From Ignavibacteriales bacterium (lineage in GTDB: Bacteria > Bacteroidota > Ignavibacteria > Ignavibacteriales > Ignavibacteriaceae), in NCBI GenBank assembly GCA_015709675.1, contig CP054182.1, positions 4,009,448 to 4,073,447 of the forward strand: a DNA stretch of 64,000 nt, given 5' to 3'. Positions 16,396 through 24,231 of the stretch are shown here, one piece after another. Under the pieces are notes generated by a model. The model ran no database searches, was not told the origin of the DNA, and saw nothing but the letters and a program-made list of their open reading frames with translations. The first letter of the stretch is position 1; every line of letters starts with the position of its first letter. The translations under genes were made by a program, and so were the position numbers.

Positions 16396-17367
16396 ATGAG
16401 CTGGCTGACCGTTATTACGGTGTTTCTGATTGTCCCCATAGCCGAATTGATTTTAAAAGATGACGGAAGCAATGTGCCTGAGTATCTGGAAGACGGACTC
16501 CGCTCAGGCGCCTCATTCACCAGTATGCTTTTGCTGCATCTGCCGCTGCAGTATATCATCGTATGGCGGTTTCTTGAAGCTGTGAGTAAAAATCACTATA
16601 CTGCCCCTGAACTGACCGGACTGATACTCTCTACTGCAATTTCGCTCGGAGGGATCGGCATTACCGTTGCGCATGAGCTGATTCACCGTCCGCAGCGGTG
16701 GCTGAAACTTGCCGGGGAGCTTCTTCTGCTTCCGGTATTATATATACACTTTACCATAGAACATGTGCGGGGACATCACAAACATGTCGGTACGCACCGA
16801 GATCCGGCAACAGCATTATACGGAGAGCATATTTTCGGGTTCTGGTTTAAGTCGGTTATTGGTTCCTACCGCAGCGCCTGGGAACTGGAACTTGTGCGGC
16901 TGAAGAAATCAGGGAAAGGGTTCTTTTCCTTTTCCAATGCAATGCTGCATTACACACTTACTACGGTAATCTTTTTCGGGGGGATATATATTATCTATGG
17001 AGCTGCTGCAGTTTTTCTTTTTCTGCTGACCGCGGTGATATCTTTCACGCTGCTTGAAATTGTTAATTACATTGAGCACTACGGACTTGAGCGTCTTGAG
17101 AGAGAACCGGGGAGATTTGAAAAAGTTGACATACATCATTCATGGAATTCAAACACTTATATCAGCCGGTATTTTCTGTTTGAGCTGACGCGCCACTCTG
17201 ACCATCACATGAATGCCACAAGGGAGTACCAGATACTTCGTGATATTGAAGAAAGTCCGCGCCATCCTACCGGCTACCCGGGAATGATATTGCTTGCGCT
17301 CATCCCCCCGCTCTGGCGCAAAGTGATGGATCCGCTGGTGGAAAAATTTTCGGTGCGGGGTAAGTGA
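16396..17367 (+). CDS. alkB: Alkane 1-monooxygenase-like membrane di-iron hydroxylase
   Basis: Integral-membrane non-haem di-iron enzyme that hydroxylates terminal CH3 groups of alkanes or acyl chains with O2. All histidine clusters are present: HELIHRP, the HVRGHHKHVGTHRDPATA block, NYIEHYGLER, and HHSWNSN followed by RHSDHHMNA. 323 residues from the first ATG, shorter than typical AlkB. The frame is open back to 16300 and encodes LLPYSLSFVVPLLSLVGIIYGGW, which matches the family's first helix, but no ATG, GTG or TTG is present there; CTG at 16327 is the only plausible start. Rubredoxin and rubredoxin reductase genes are not in the window. Confidence 0.9.
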   Translation: MSWLTVITVFLIVPIAELILKDDGSNVPEYLEDGLRSGASFTSMLLLHLPLQYIIVWRFLEAVSKNHYTAPELTGLILSTAISLGGIGITVAHELIHRPQRWLKLAGELLLLPVLYIHFTIEHVRGHHKHVGTHRDPATALYGEHIFGFWFKSVIGSYRSAWELELVRLKKSGKGFFSFSNAMLHYTLTTVIFFGGIYIIYGAAAVFLFLLTAVISFTLLEIVNYIEHYGLERLEREPGRFEKVDIHHSWNSNTYISRYFLFELTRHSDHHMNATREYQILRDIEESPRHPTGYPGMILLALIPPLWRKVMDPLVEKFSVRGK

Positions 17368-17394
17368 CAAATCGCGACCTGTCAGTACGAACCA

Positions 17395-17660
17395 AAACTT
17401 TACACGAATTCACACGAATTTTAGGAGACTAATTTCACGAATTACATCCGTGCAATCAGTTTAATCCACGATCGTGCCTTGTTTTCCTATTTTTGCTGTT
17501 TTCCCGCTTGAGAAAATACCATTTTTAAGAAAAATAAACTGAAAATATGAGCAGATGTTAACACTAATTGACACGAATTTGAGTACACTAATTTTCACGA
17601 ATTAAATTCTCAATCCGCGCAATCTGTGCAATCAGCTTAATCTGCGATCGTAATCAGTTT
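17395..17660. repeat. CACGAATT-family repeats after alkB
   Basis: Degenerate copies of ACACTAATTTCACGAATT / CAATCTGTGCAATCAG / TTAATCCGCGATC, arranged twice in tandem (about 17400-17470 and 17550-17670). The same family recurs at 24093-24182, 26962-27105 and 27672-27873. Just before it, 17367-17385 has ACAAATCGCGACCTGTC, a degenerate form of the palindrome at 24187-24206. Confidence 0.7.
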
Positions 17661-17722
17661 AATCCGTGATCATTTTTCCCCTTTTTATTTCATCCCGATT
17701 TCTCCTATATTGCCCGCCACAA

Positions 17723-18139
17723 ATGAAAAAGAATAGACAAAATACCGCCTTAATAACGCTGATTCTCTCGGCTCTCTTTTTTATTTTCCTTCTTGTTTCC
17801 CCTTTTTATCATCTGCATGAAACGGGGCACGGACATTCACTTTTTCATAGCCACGGATCAGCCCTTGAGGTATCTTCTTCTGCGTCTGAGGGCGGACATC
17901 TGCTCTCCGAGCCGGAAGAAAACCACATTCACTTCACTGAAGCCGAACTGCAAAAATTTGTATCCCCTAACAGAATAGCGGGTGGAAGCAATGTGTATGC
18001 AGTAGTTTCGGTTCTGCAGCCCTACTTCAGTCCGATCTGCCTGACATCCGCTAATTACACACCGCCGGAAACCGGATATTTTACGCTACAGGACAGCTAT
18101 GTCCATTCCTCTTCCAATCTTTCTCCACCTGTTTCCTGA
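17723..18139 (+). CDS. Histidine-rich secreted/membrane protein ahead of metal efflux genes
   Basis: 138 residues from the ATG at 17723. One hydrophobic segment (ALITLILSALFFIFLLVSPFYHL) acts as signal or anchor. It is followed at once by HLHETGHGHSLFHSHGS, with seven His in 16 residues, and later by ENHIHFTEAE. His clusters of this type bind Zn, Cu, Ni or Co. The gene lies 44 bases before the CzcC-like gene and reads the same way, so a periplasmic metal-binding or sensing role for the efflux system is likely. It is not a recognised family member; compare the small CzcI-type proteins. Confidence 0.72.
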   Translation: MKKNRQNTALITLILSALFFIFLLVSPFYHLHETGHGHSLFHSHGSALEVSSSASEGGHLLSEPEENHIHFTEAELQKFVSPNRIAGGSNVYAVVSVLQPYFSPICLTSANYTPPETGYFTLQDSYVHSSSNLSPPVS

Positions 18140-18183
18140 CGCTTCCTAAAATAATCATTTTTTAATCATCATTCGGAGGAATC

Positions 18184-19410
18184 GTGAGATTCACTTTTCT
18201 GATGATTGCGCTTACGTTATTTTCTGTATCCGCAGTCATGGGTCAGAGTATCTTTACCTTGTCAGAAGCTGTTACTCTGGCTTTGAACAATAATATCAGT
18301 CTTAAAAAACAACAGGCGGCAATTAAAAAAGCCGAGAGCCAACTGCTGCAGTCCGGACAGTTTCCTAATCCCCTGATGTCCTATTCAGGTGAGATACTGC
18401 AGGGGCAGGGTCCTGGCTACGAAGAATGGAGCATTTCAGGATCATACCCCCTGAATTATTTCTGGGAACGCGGGACAGGCATCAAAGCTAGCGAAAAAAC
18501 CATTGAAGCACAAAAACTGCTGCTCAATCATTTACTCTCTGAGCTCACCGCAAAGACCGTAACCGTTTACTCATCACACTATATATACCAGAAGCTGACT
18601 CAGCGGCTGGATACGATATATATAAAAGTAAAGGAACTCTCTGAAGCGGTGCGCAACCGCCTGAAAGAAGGGGATATTTCGGAATATGAAATGCAGCGGA
18701 TCCTTATTGAGTTGCAAAAGATCATTGCAGCAAAATCAGATGCAGCATCCCGAAAACGTCAGGCCGGGAATGAACTAAAATTGCTGACCGGAAAAGCCAA
18801 TCCTGATATTATTACAACCGAAAAACCTTTTATGCGGTTACCCGGGTATGAGGGCAGAGATGAAGCTATCCTGACAGGGATTGAAAAACGGAGTGATCTG
18901 GCTGCGGCAGTTATTGCAGCAGAGGGGGCAGAAGCAGACCTCAGCTATAATAAATTGCAATCCATCCCTGATATACTGCTTTCAGCCGGATATAAAAAAC
19001 AAACGGGAGACCTGAGCGGGACGGTCTTTTCGCTCGATGTTGAAATTCCGCTATTCAACAGAAACCAGAGCGGCATACAGCAGTCAGAAACAGAGCTTTC
19101 CCTGTTGCAGAGCGAAATTCAGTATATGAAAGAAAAAATCCGGACTGAAATAGCCGATGCATTCGATGAGTATCTGGCTGCAAACTCCTTGTTTACTTTG
19201 CACAGTCAGCATGATTTCAGATCATTGCTCACCACCATCCTGTTTTCTTATGAATCAGGAGAGCTTTCACTGGTTGAACTGACAGACGGTCTGCGGACGT
19301 GTGTTGAAGGACTAACTGAGGAAGCCCGGCTTGAAGGCGCGCTCTACTCAAGTGTCTATAAACTTCAGCAGCTTTCGGCTGCTGCCATCATATTATCATC
19401 AGAAGAATAA
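18184..19410 (+). CDS. TolC-family outer-membrane factor of metal efflux (CzcC type)
   Basis: Outer-membrane channel of a tripartite RND pump. 408 residues with a signal peptide (to about 21, SAVMGQS). It shows the repeated outer-membrane efflux protein pattern: LSEAVTLALNNNISLKKQQAAIKKAESQL at the N-terminus and DVEIPLFNRNQSGIQQSETELSLLQSEI in the second repeat, with long helices between. The start is GTG at 18184, preceded by GGAGGA at a short spacing. First of three contiguous pump genes (11 bases to the adaptor). Confidence 0.9.
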   Translation: MRFTFLMIALTLFSVSAVMGQSIFTLSEAVTLALNNNISLKKQQAAIKKAESQLLQSGQFPNPLMSYSGEILQGQGPGYEEWSISGSYPLNYFWERGTGIKASEKTIEAQKLLLNHLLSELTAKTVTVYSSHYIYQKLTQRLDTIYIKVKELSEAVRNRLKEGDISEYEMQRILIELQKIIAAKSDAASRKRQAGNELKLLTGKANPDIITTEKPFMRLPGYEGRDEAILTGIEKRSDLAAAVIAAEGAEADLSYNKLQSIPDILLSAGYKKQTGDLSGTVFSLDVEIPLFNRNQSGIQQSETELSLLQSEIQYMKEKIRTEIADAFDEYLAANSLFTLHSQHDFRSLLTTILFSYESGELSLVELTDGLRTCVEGLTEEARLEGALYSSVYKLQQLSAAAIILSSEE

Positions 19411-19421
19411 GAGAAATTACA

Positions 19422-20921
19422 ATGAAAACTGGTTATTATCTTTTTGCCCTTACAGTATTGCTTTTTTATGTACCCGGCTGTTCAGACCATAAACACGACA
19501 CAGCCCCTGAACACGAACACCCGGCGGTTTCAGTAACCCTCTGGACGGATTCAACAGAACTTTTTATGGAATACCCCCGGCTTTCTGCAGGAGCAGATGC
19601 GGAGTTTCTTATTCATCTTTCTGTTATGAAAACTTTCAAAGCAGTTACTGAAGGAACGCTTACGGTTGAATTCACCGGCGATAACGGTAAAACACTTAAA
19701 ATTACTGAATCAGCCCCAAAACGGGCTGGTATATATGTGCCTGTTGTGCGCTTAGATGCAGCCGGCACCTATCAGATGACAATACGGCTGAATGGTGCTC
19801 AGGTATCTGATGAAATCCGTGTTGAGAACATCATTGTGTATCCATCTGAGGGAGAGATTCCGCATGAAGAAGAAGATGGTTCATCTGAGATTGGTTTCCT
19901 GAAAGAACAGCAATGGAAAATTGATTTTGCAACCCAGCCCGCTGCAATACGGGAGATGCAGAGCTCATTCAAAACCTCAGGAGAAATTACCGTCAGACCG
20001 GATCACCAGGTAAAAGTAGTTTCACCGGTAGCAGGCACCATTACGCCAAAACATAACCGGACTTTTCCGCGGCAAGGTATCTACGTAAAATCAGGCGATG
20101 TTCTTATTACACTTTCCCCAACCGCTGATGCAAGTGCGGGGATAGAAAAAGTGAAAAACGATTTTCTGCTTTCAGAAAAAGAGTATGAACGGGTAAAAAA
20201 ATTATATGCCGCAGGTGCCGTTTCCGGGAAACGTCTGGATGAAAGCAAATTTGATTTTGAAGCAAAACAAGCCGGCTACAATGCACTGCTTGATCAGGTG
20301 AGGTTTACTTCCAACGGTTACGCACTGATCGCCCCCGTGAGCGGATATATAGAGAATGTGATGACTTCACCCGGAAGCCAGACTGCAGCCGGACAGGAAC
20401 TATTTACCATCATCAACCCGTCACGGCTTCTGTTAAAGGTTAACGTGCCTGCGAATAAGTTTTTGCTCGCGAACGAAACAACTGATGCCTCGTTTACCGT
20501 TGAAGGTTATAATACTGAACTGACCATAAGCAAGCTGAACGGAAAGAAAGTTTCAGTTTCATCAGTGCTTAATCCCGAAAACCGGACTCTTCCGGTATAT
20601 TTTGAGTTCAGTAATCCTGACAACAAGCTCAAGGGGGGTATCTTCGCTGAAGTTAGCCTCAAAACCTCGGAGAAGGGAAATTATCTGTCAATTCCTGAAA
20701 GTGCAATTGTTGACGAAGACAGGACGAAGACTGTATATATTCAGGCAAGCGGAGAGTCGTTCCAGAAACGCACCATAAAAACCGGCGCATCCGGTGACGG
20801 ATATATACAAATTGTTGAGGGAGTACATGAAGGAGAACGGGTTGTTACACGCGGAGCTTATCAGATCCGCCTTGCAGCGCTTTCTCCTGAATCAGCAATC
20901 GGCAGCGGCCACGTACATTAA
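19422..20921 (+). CDS. RND efflux periplasmic adaptor (CzcB type), lipoprotein
   Basis: Membrane-fusion protein linking pump and channel. Lipoprotein signal with lipobox VPGC (Cys20), then a His/Asp-rich stretch (SDHKHDTAPEHEHP). Residues about 35-150 form an extra beta domain of Ig/FixH-like pattern not found in short adaptors, which explains the 499-residue length. The usual adaptor core follows: barrel-sandwich half motifs (VKVVSPVAGTITPKH; GYALIAPVSGYIENVM), a helical hairpin with YERVKKLYAAGAVSGKRLDE, and a C-terminal membrane-proximal domain. The His-rich N-terminus may pass metal to the pump. Confidence 0.92.
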   Translation: MKTGYYLFALTVLLFYVPGCSDHKHDTAPEHEHPAVSVTLWTDSTELFMEYPRLSAGADAEFLIHLSVMKTFKAVTEGTLTVEFTGDNGKTLKITESAPKRAGIYVPVVRLDAAGTYQMTIRLNGAQVSDEIRVENIIVYPSEGEIPHEEEDGSSEIGFLKEQQWKIDFATQPAAIREMQSSFKTSGEITVRPDHQVKVVSPVAGTITPKHNRTFPRQGIYVKSGDVLITLSPTADASAGIEKVKNDFLLSEKEYERVKKLYAAGAVSGKRLDESKFDFEAKQAGYNALLDQVRFTSNGYALIAPVSGYIENVMTSPGSQTAAGQELFTIINPSRLLLKVNVPANKFLLANETTDASFTVEGYNTELTISKLNGKKVSVSSVLNPENRTLPVYFEFSNPDNKLKGGIFAEVSLKTSEKGNYLSIPESAIVDEDRTKTVYIQASGESFQKRTIKTGASGDGYIQIVEGVHEGERVVTRGAYQIRLAALSPESAIGSGHVH

Positions 20922-20938
20922 CCGGCAAGGAAATCATC

Positions 20939-23900
20939 ATGTTAGATAAACTTATTAAACTGGCGCTGAACAAACGCCTTATTGTTCTTATCACAGCGGT
21001 CATTATGCTTGTGGCAGGCACATATATAACGGTCGGCCTGCCCGTTGATATTTTCCCCGATCTGACCGCGCCAACTGTTACGGTTATGACTGAAGCACAC
21101 GGTATGGCTTCAGAAGAGGTTGAAGCTCTGGTAACCTTTCCGCTGGAAGCTGCGGTTAACGGTGCTACTGATGTAAGACGAGTCCGGTCTTCAAGTTCAG
21201 CCGGATTCTCAATCGTCTGGGTCGAGTTTGACTGGGGAACGGACATTTTTATTGCACGGCAGATTGTTAACGAAAAAATCCAAAATGCAAAACAATCACT
21301 CCCCGAAGGAGCTGACAATCCGGTTCTGGCACCTATTTCTTCCATTATGGGTGAAATAATGCTCATCAGTCTTCAGATTGATGAAAAAAACAATACGCAA
21401 AATCTGAATGAAATGGACTTGCGCAGCATTGCAGATTTTGATGTACGGCGGCGGCTGCTTTCCATCAGCGGTGTATCGCAGGTTATTCCGCTCGGCGGAG
21501 CAGTAAAACAATATCAGATTCTGGTTTCACCTGAAAAACTTGCTTCGTATGGAATCAGTCTTACGCAGGTTTTGCATGCAGCAGAAGAATCAAACAAGAA
21601 TTCCTCCGGCGGGTCATATATGTCTGCCGGAAGTGAATATCTCATCAGAGGAATCGGACGCATTCAGACGATCGAAGATATATCACGCAGTGTTGTAGCC
21701 ATGAAGGGCGGGGTTCCGGTATATATGAGCGATATCGCAGAAATACAAACAGGACCTGCACCTAAAATGGGCGATGGCTCCGCAAACGCTCTTCCGGCTG
21801 TGATACTGACTGTGCAAAAGCAGCCAGAAACAAATACCATAGAACTTACCGCTGAAATTGAAAAAACCCTCGGGCTTATTCAGCAATCACTTCCGCCGGG
21901 TATTACCATTAACTCTTCCATTTTCAGGCAGGCGGATTTCATCCAGACCTCCATTAATAATGTTATCTCAGCACTTCGGGACGGTGCTATCCTTGTGATT
22001 GTAGTGATAGCATTATTTCTCTGGAACTTCAGGACCACATTCATTTCAGTTCTGGCTATTCCTTTTTCCATAATCATCACTATTCTGGTTTTTCAGATTT
22101 TTGATATTATGATCAATACCATGACTCTGGGGGGCATCGCTATAGCAATAGGTGCTCTTGTAGATGATGCTATTATTGATGTGGAAAATGTTTTCAGACG
22201 GCTGAAAGAGAACAAACAAAAACCGGAAGCTGAACGGAAAAACCCCCTTACTATTATATACGAGGCATCAAGAGAAATACGCTCTCCTATGGTGAATGCT
22301 ACCATAATTATTGTTATCGTCTTTCTTCCTCTTTTCTTTCTCAGCGGTGTTGAAGGGCGGTTACTGCGTCCCATGGGTATTGCTTATGTTACTTCAATAC
22401 TTGCATCATTGTTCGTTGCGCTTACCTTAACACCGGTATTAGCTTATTATCTTTTGCCAAATGCCCGTTTTATGTCAAAAGAGGGGGACTCCTGGCTTGT
22501 CACAAAAATGAAGTATCTCTATGAAAAGATTTTGCATTTTACGTTACGCCGCCCCAAAGCACTCATTTCCATAATTGTCGCAGCTCTTGGTATTACTATT
22601 GCCGTAATACCATTTCTGGGCAGATCATTTCTCCCTGAGTTCAATGAGGGGGCACTGACTCTCAGTCTTGTTACGCTTCCGGGCTCATCTCTTGATGAAT
22701 CAAATAAGATCGGCAATCAGGCAGAAGAAATCATTCTGAATTTCCCTGAGGTAAAATCTACTGCACGCAGAACCGGACGCGCTGAACTTGATGAACATGC
22801 ACAAGGAGTAAATGGCGCAGAGTTGGATGTAAGTTTTGAGCTGAAAGATCGTGACAAAGAGGAATTCATTACTGAATTGCGCAAAGCTCTTTTAGTGCTT
22901 CCGGGGACTAATGTTACTATCGGTCAGCCGATCGGACACCGGATTGACCACATGCTCTCCGGCACCAGGGCTAATATTGCAGTCAAGATATTTGGTCCTG
23001 ATCTTCAGCAGTTGCGCTCGCTTGCTAAACAGATACAAGATGAAATCTTTAAAATAGAAGGCGCTGTTGATGTTGCAACCGATCAGGAAGCCGAGGTGCC
23101 CCAGACCAAAATCAAATTCAACCGCGGTGCTATGGCTCTCTATGGCATAACCGTTGGTGAACTTGCTGAGGCAATTGATATTGCTTTTAACGGTGAAAAG
23201 GCAACCCTTATAAGAGAGGGACAAAACACCTATGATCTGATCGTCAGGTTTGATGACAATAACAGAGGCAGCATCGAAAAAATACAGTCTGTCTTGTTTG
23301 ATACTCCGTCAGGTGTTAAAGTGCCTCTTTCTGCTCTTGCAGAAGTTGTTAACGAAACAGGTCCAAACAGAATAAGCCGCGAAAACATTCAGCGTAAAAT
23401 TGTTGTGCAGTCAAATGTATCAGGCCGCGATCTGAAAAGTGTTATTGATGAAATGAAAACCCGGATTAACACTTCGATATCACTTCCGCACGGATACTAT
23501 ATTGAGTTCGGCGGACAGTTTGAAAGTGAACAAAAAGCAACACAGATAATCGCTTTGCTGAGCATTGTATCTGTCGGTGCAATTTTACTGATTCTGTTTT
23601 TGCAGTTTGGTAATTTCAGATCCGCGCTTTTTATTCTTGCAAATCTTCCATTTGCACTCATAGGCGGCGTGTGGTCTGTGTACTTTACCGGAGGAGTAAT
23701 AACTGTTGCCTCGCTTGTTGGTTTTATCACTCTGTTCGGCATCGCAATTAGAAATGGCATTCTGCTGATTTCACATTTTAATCAGCTGTTAAGCGAAGGA
23801 AAAAGTTTACATCAGGCAATAGTTCAGGGCTCTCTTGAAAGGCTTAATCCGATTCTTATGACAGCAATTACCGCTGCTTTTGCCCTCATTCCGCTTGCGT

Positions 23901-24055
23901 TAGGCGGCGGTGAACCCGGCAAAGAAATTGAAGCCCCGATGGCTATTGTTATTTTGGGTGGTCTCTTAACATCAACAGCTCTCAATATGATAGTTTTGCC
24001 GGTATTATTTTTTAAGTTTGGTAATAATTTTATCAGCAGAGAGAATGTATCATAA
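20939..24055 (+). CDS. Heavy-metal RND efflux pump (CusA/CzcA family)
   Basis: Inner-membrane proton-driven antiporter that expels metal cations through the tripartite complex. 1038 residues with 12 helices and two large periplasmic loops. The N-terminus GLPVDIFPDLTAPTVTV and MASEEVEALVTFPLE are diagnostic of the heavy-metal RND class. TM4 carries the acidic proton-relay segment GALVDDAIIDVEN at about residues 404-416. This differs from the best-known Cu/Ag and Zn/Co/Cd variants as I recall them, so the metal cannot be assigned confidently. Ribosome site AAGGAA eight bases before the ATG; 17 bases after the adaptor gene. Confidence 0.94.
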   Translation: MLDKLIKLALNKRLIVLITAVIMLVAGTYITVGLPVDIFPDLTAPTVTVMTEAHGMASEEVEALVTFPLEAAVNGATDVRRVRSSSSAGFSIVWVEFDWGTDIFIARQIVNEKIQNAKQSLPEGADNPVLAPISSIMGEIMLISLQIDEKNNTQNLNEMDLRSIADFDVRRRLLSISGVSQVIPLGGAVKQYQILVSPEKLASYGISLTQVLHAAEESNKNSSGGSYMSAGSEYLIRGIGRIQTIEDISRSVVAMKGGVPVYMSDIAEIQTGPAPKMGDGSANALPAVILTVQKQPETNTIELTAEIEKTLGLIQQSLPPGITINSSIFRQADFIQTSINNVISALRDGAILVIVVIALFLWNFRTTFISVLAIPFSIIITILVFQIFDIMINTMTLGGIAIAIGALVDDAIIDVENVFRRLKENKQKPEAERKNPLTIIYEASREIRSPMVNATIIIVIVFLPLFFLSGVEGRLLRPMGIAYVTSILASLFVALTLTPVLAYYLLPNARFMSKEGDSWLVTKMKYLYEKILHFTLRRPKALISIIVAALGITIAVIPFLGRSFLPEFNEGALTLSLVTLPGSSLDESNKIGNQAEEIILNFPEVKSTARRTGRAELDEHAQGVNGAELDVSFELKDRDKEEFITELRKALLVLPGTNVTIGQPIGHRIDHMLSGTRANIAVKIFGPDLQQLRSLAKQIQDEIFKIEGAVDVATDQEAEVPQTKIKFNRGAMALYGITVGELAEAIDIAFNGEKATLIREGQNTYDLIVRFDDNNRGSIEKIQSVLFDTPSGVKVPLSALAEVVNETGPNRISRENIQRKIVVQSNVSGRDLKSVIDEMKTRINTSISLPHGYYIEFGGQFESEQKATQIIALLSIVSVGAILLILFLQFGNFRSALFILANLPFALIGGVWSVYFTGGVITVASLVGFITLFGIAIRNGILLISHFNQLLSEGKSLHQAIVQGSLERLNPILMTAITAAFALIPLALGGGEPGKEIEAPMAIVILGGLLTSTALNMIVLPVLFFKFGNNFISRENVS

Positions 24056-24092
24056 TAACCCCTTTCATCCGAATCGTGTTAACCAGAAAGGC

Positions 24093-24182
24093 GGAACTTA
24101 ACACAAATTCACACGAATTTGAGGACACTAATTTCACGAATTAAATCCGTGCAATCTGTGTCATCCGTTTAATCCGCGATCA
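24093..24182. repeat. CACGAATT-family repeat between czcA-like gene and clpB
   Basis: One copy: AACACAAATTCACACGAATT, GAGGACACTAATTTCACGAA, then ATCCGTGCAATCTGTG and TTTAATCCGCGATC. Convergent intergenic region. It runs directly into the clpB terminator. Confidence 0.7.
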
Positions 24183-24206
24183 AAAAGGGCAGGTCGCGAC
24201 CTGCCC
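24182..24206 (-). terminator. clpB terminator built on a perfect 20-base palindrome
   Basis: GGGCAGGTCGCGACCTGCCC (24187-24206) is a perfect palindrome; on the minus strand it is followed by TTTTTG. It lies 26 bases past the clpB stop. The inner AGGTCGCGACCT core is also partly present near 17370. Confidence 0.7.
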
Positions 24207-24231
24207 TTGCGAATTACGATTATATATACTA

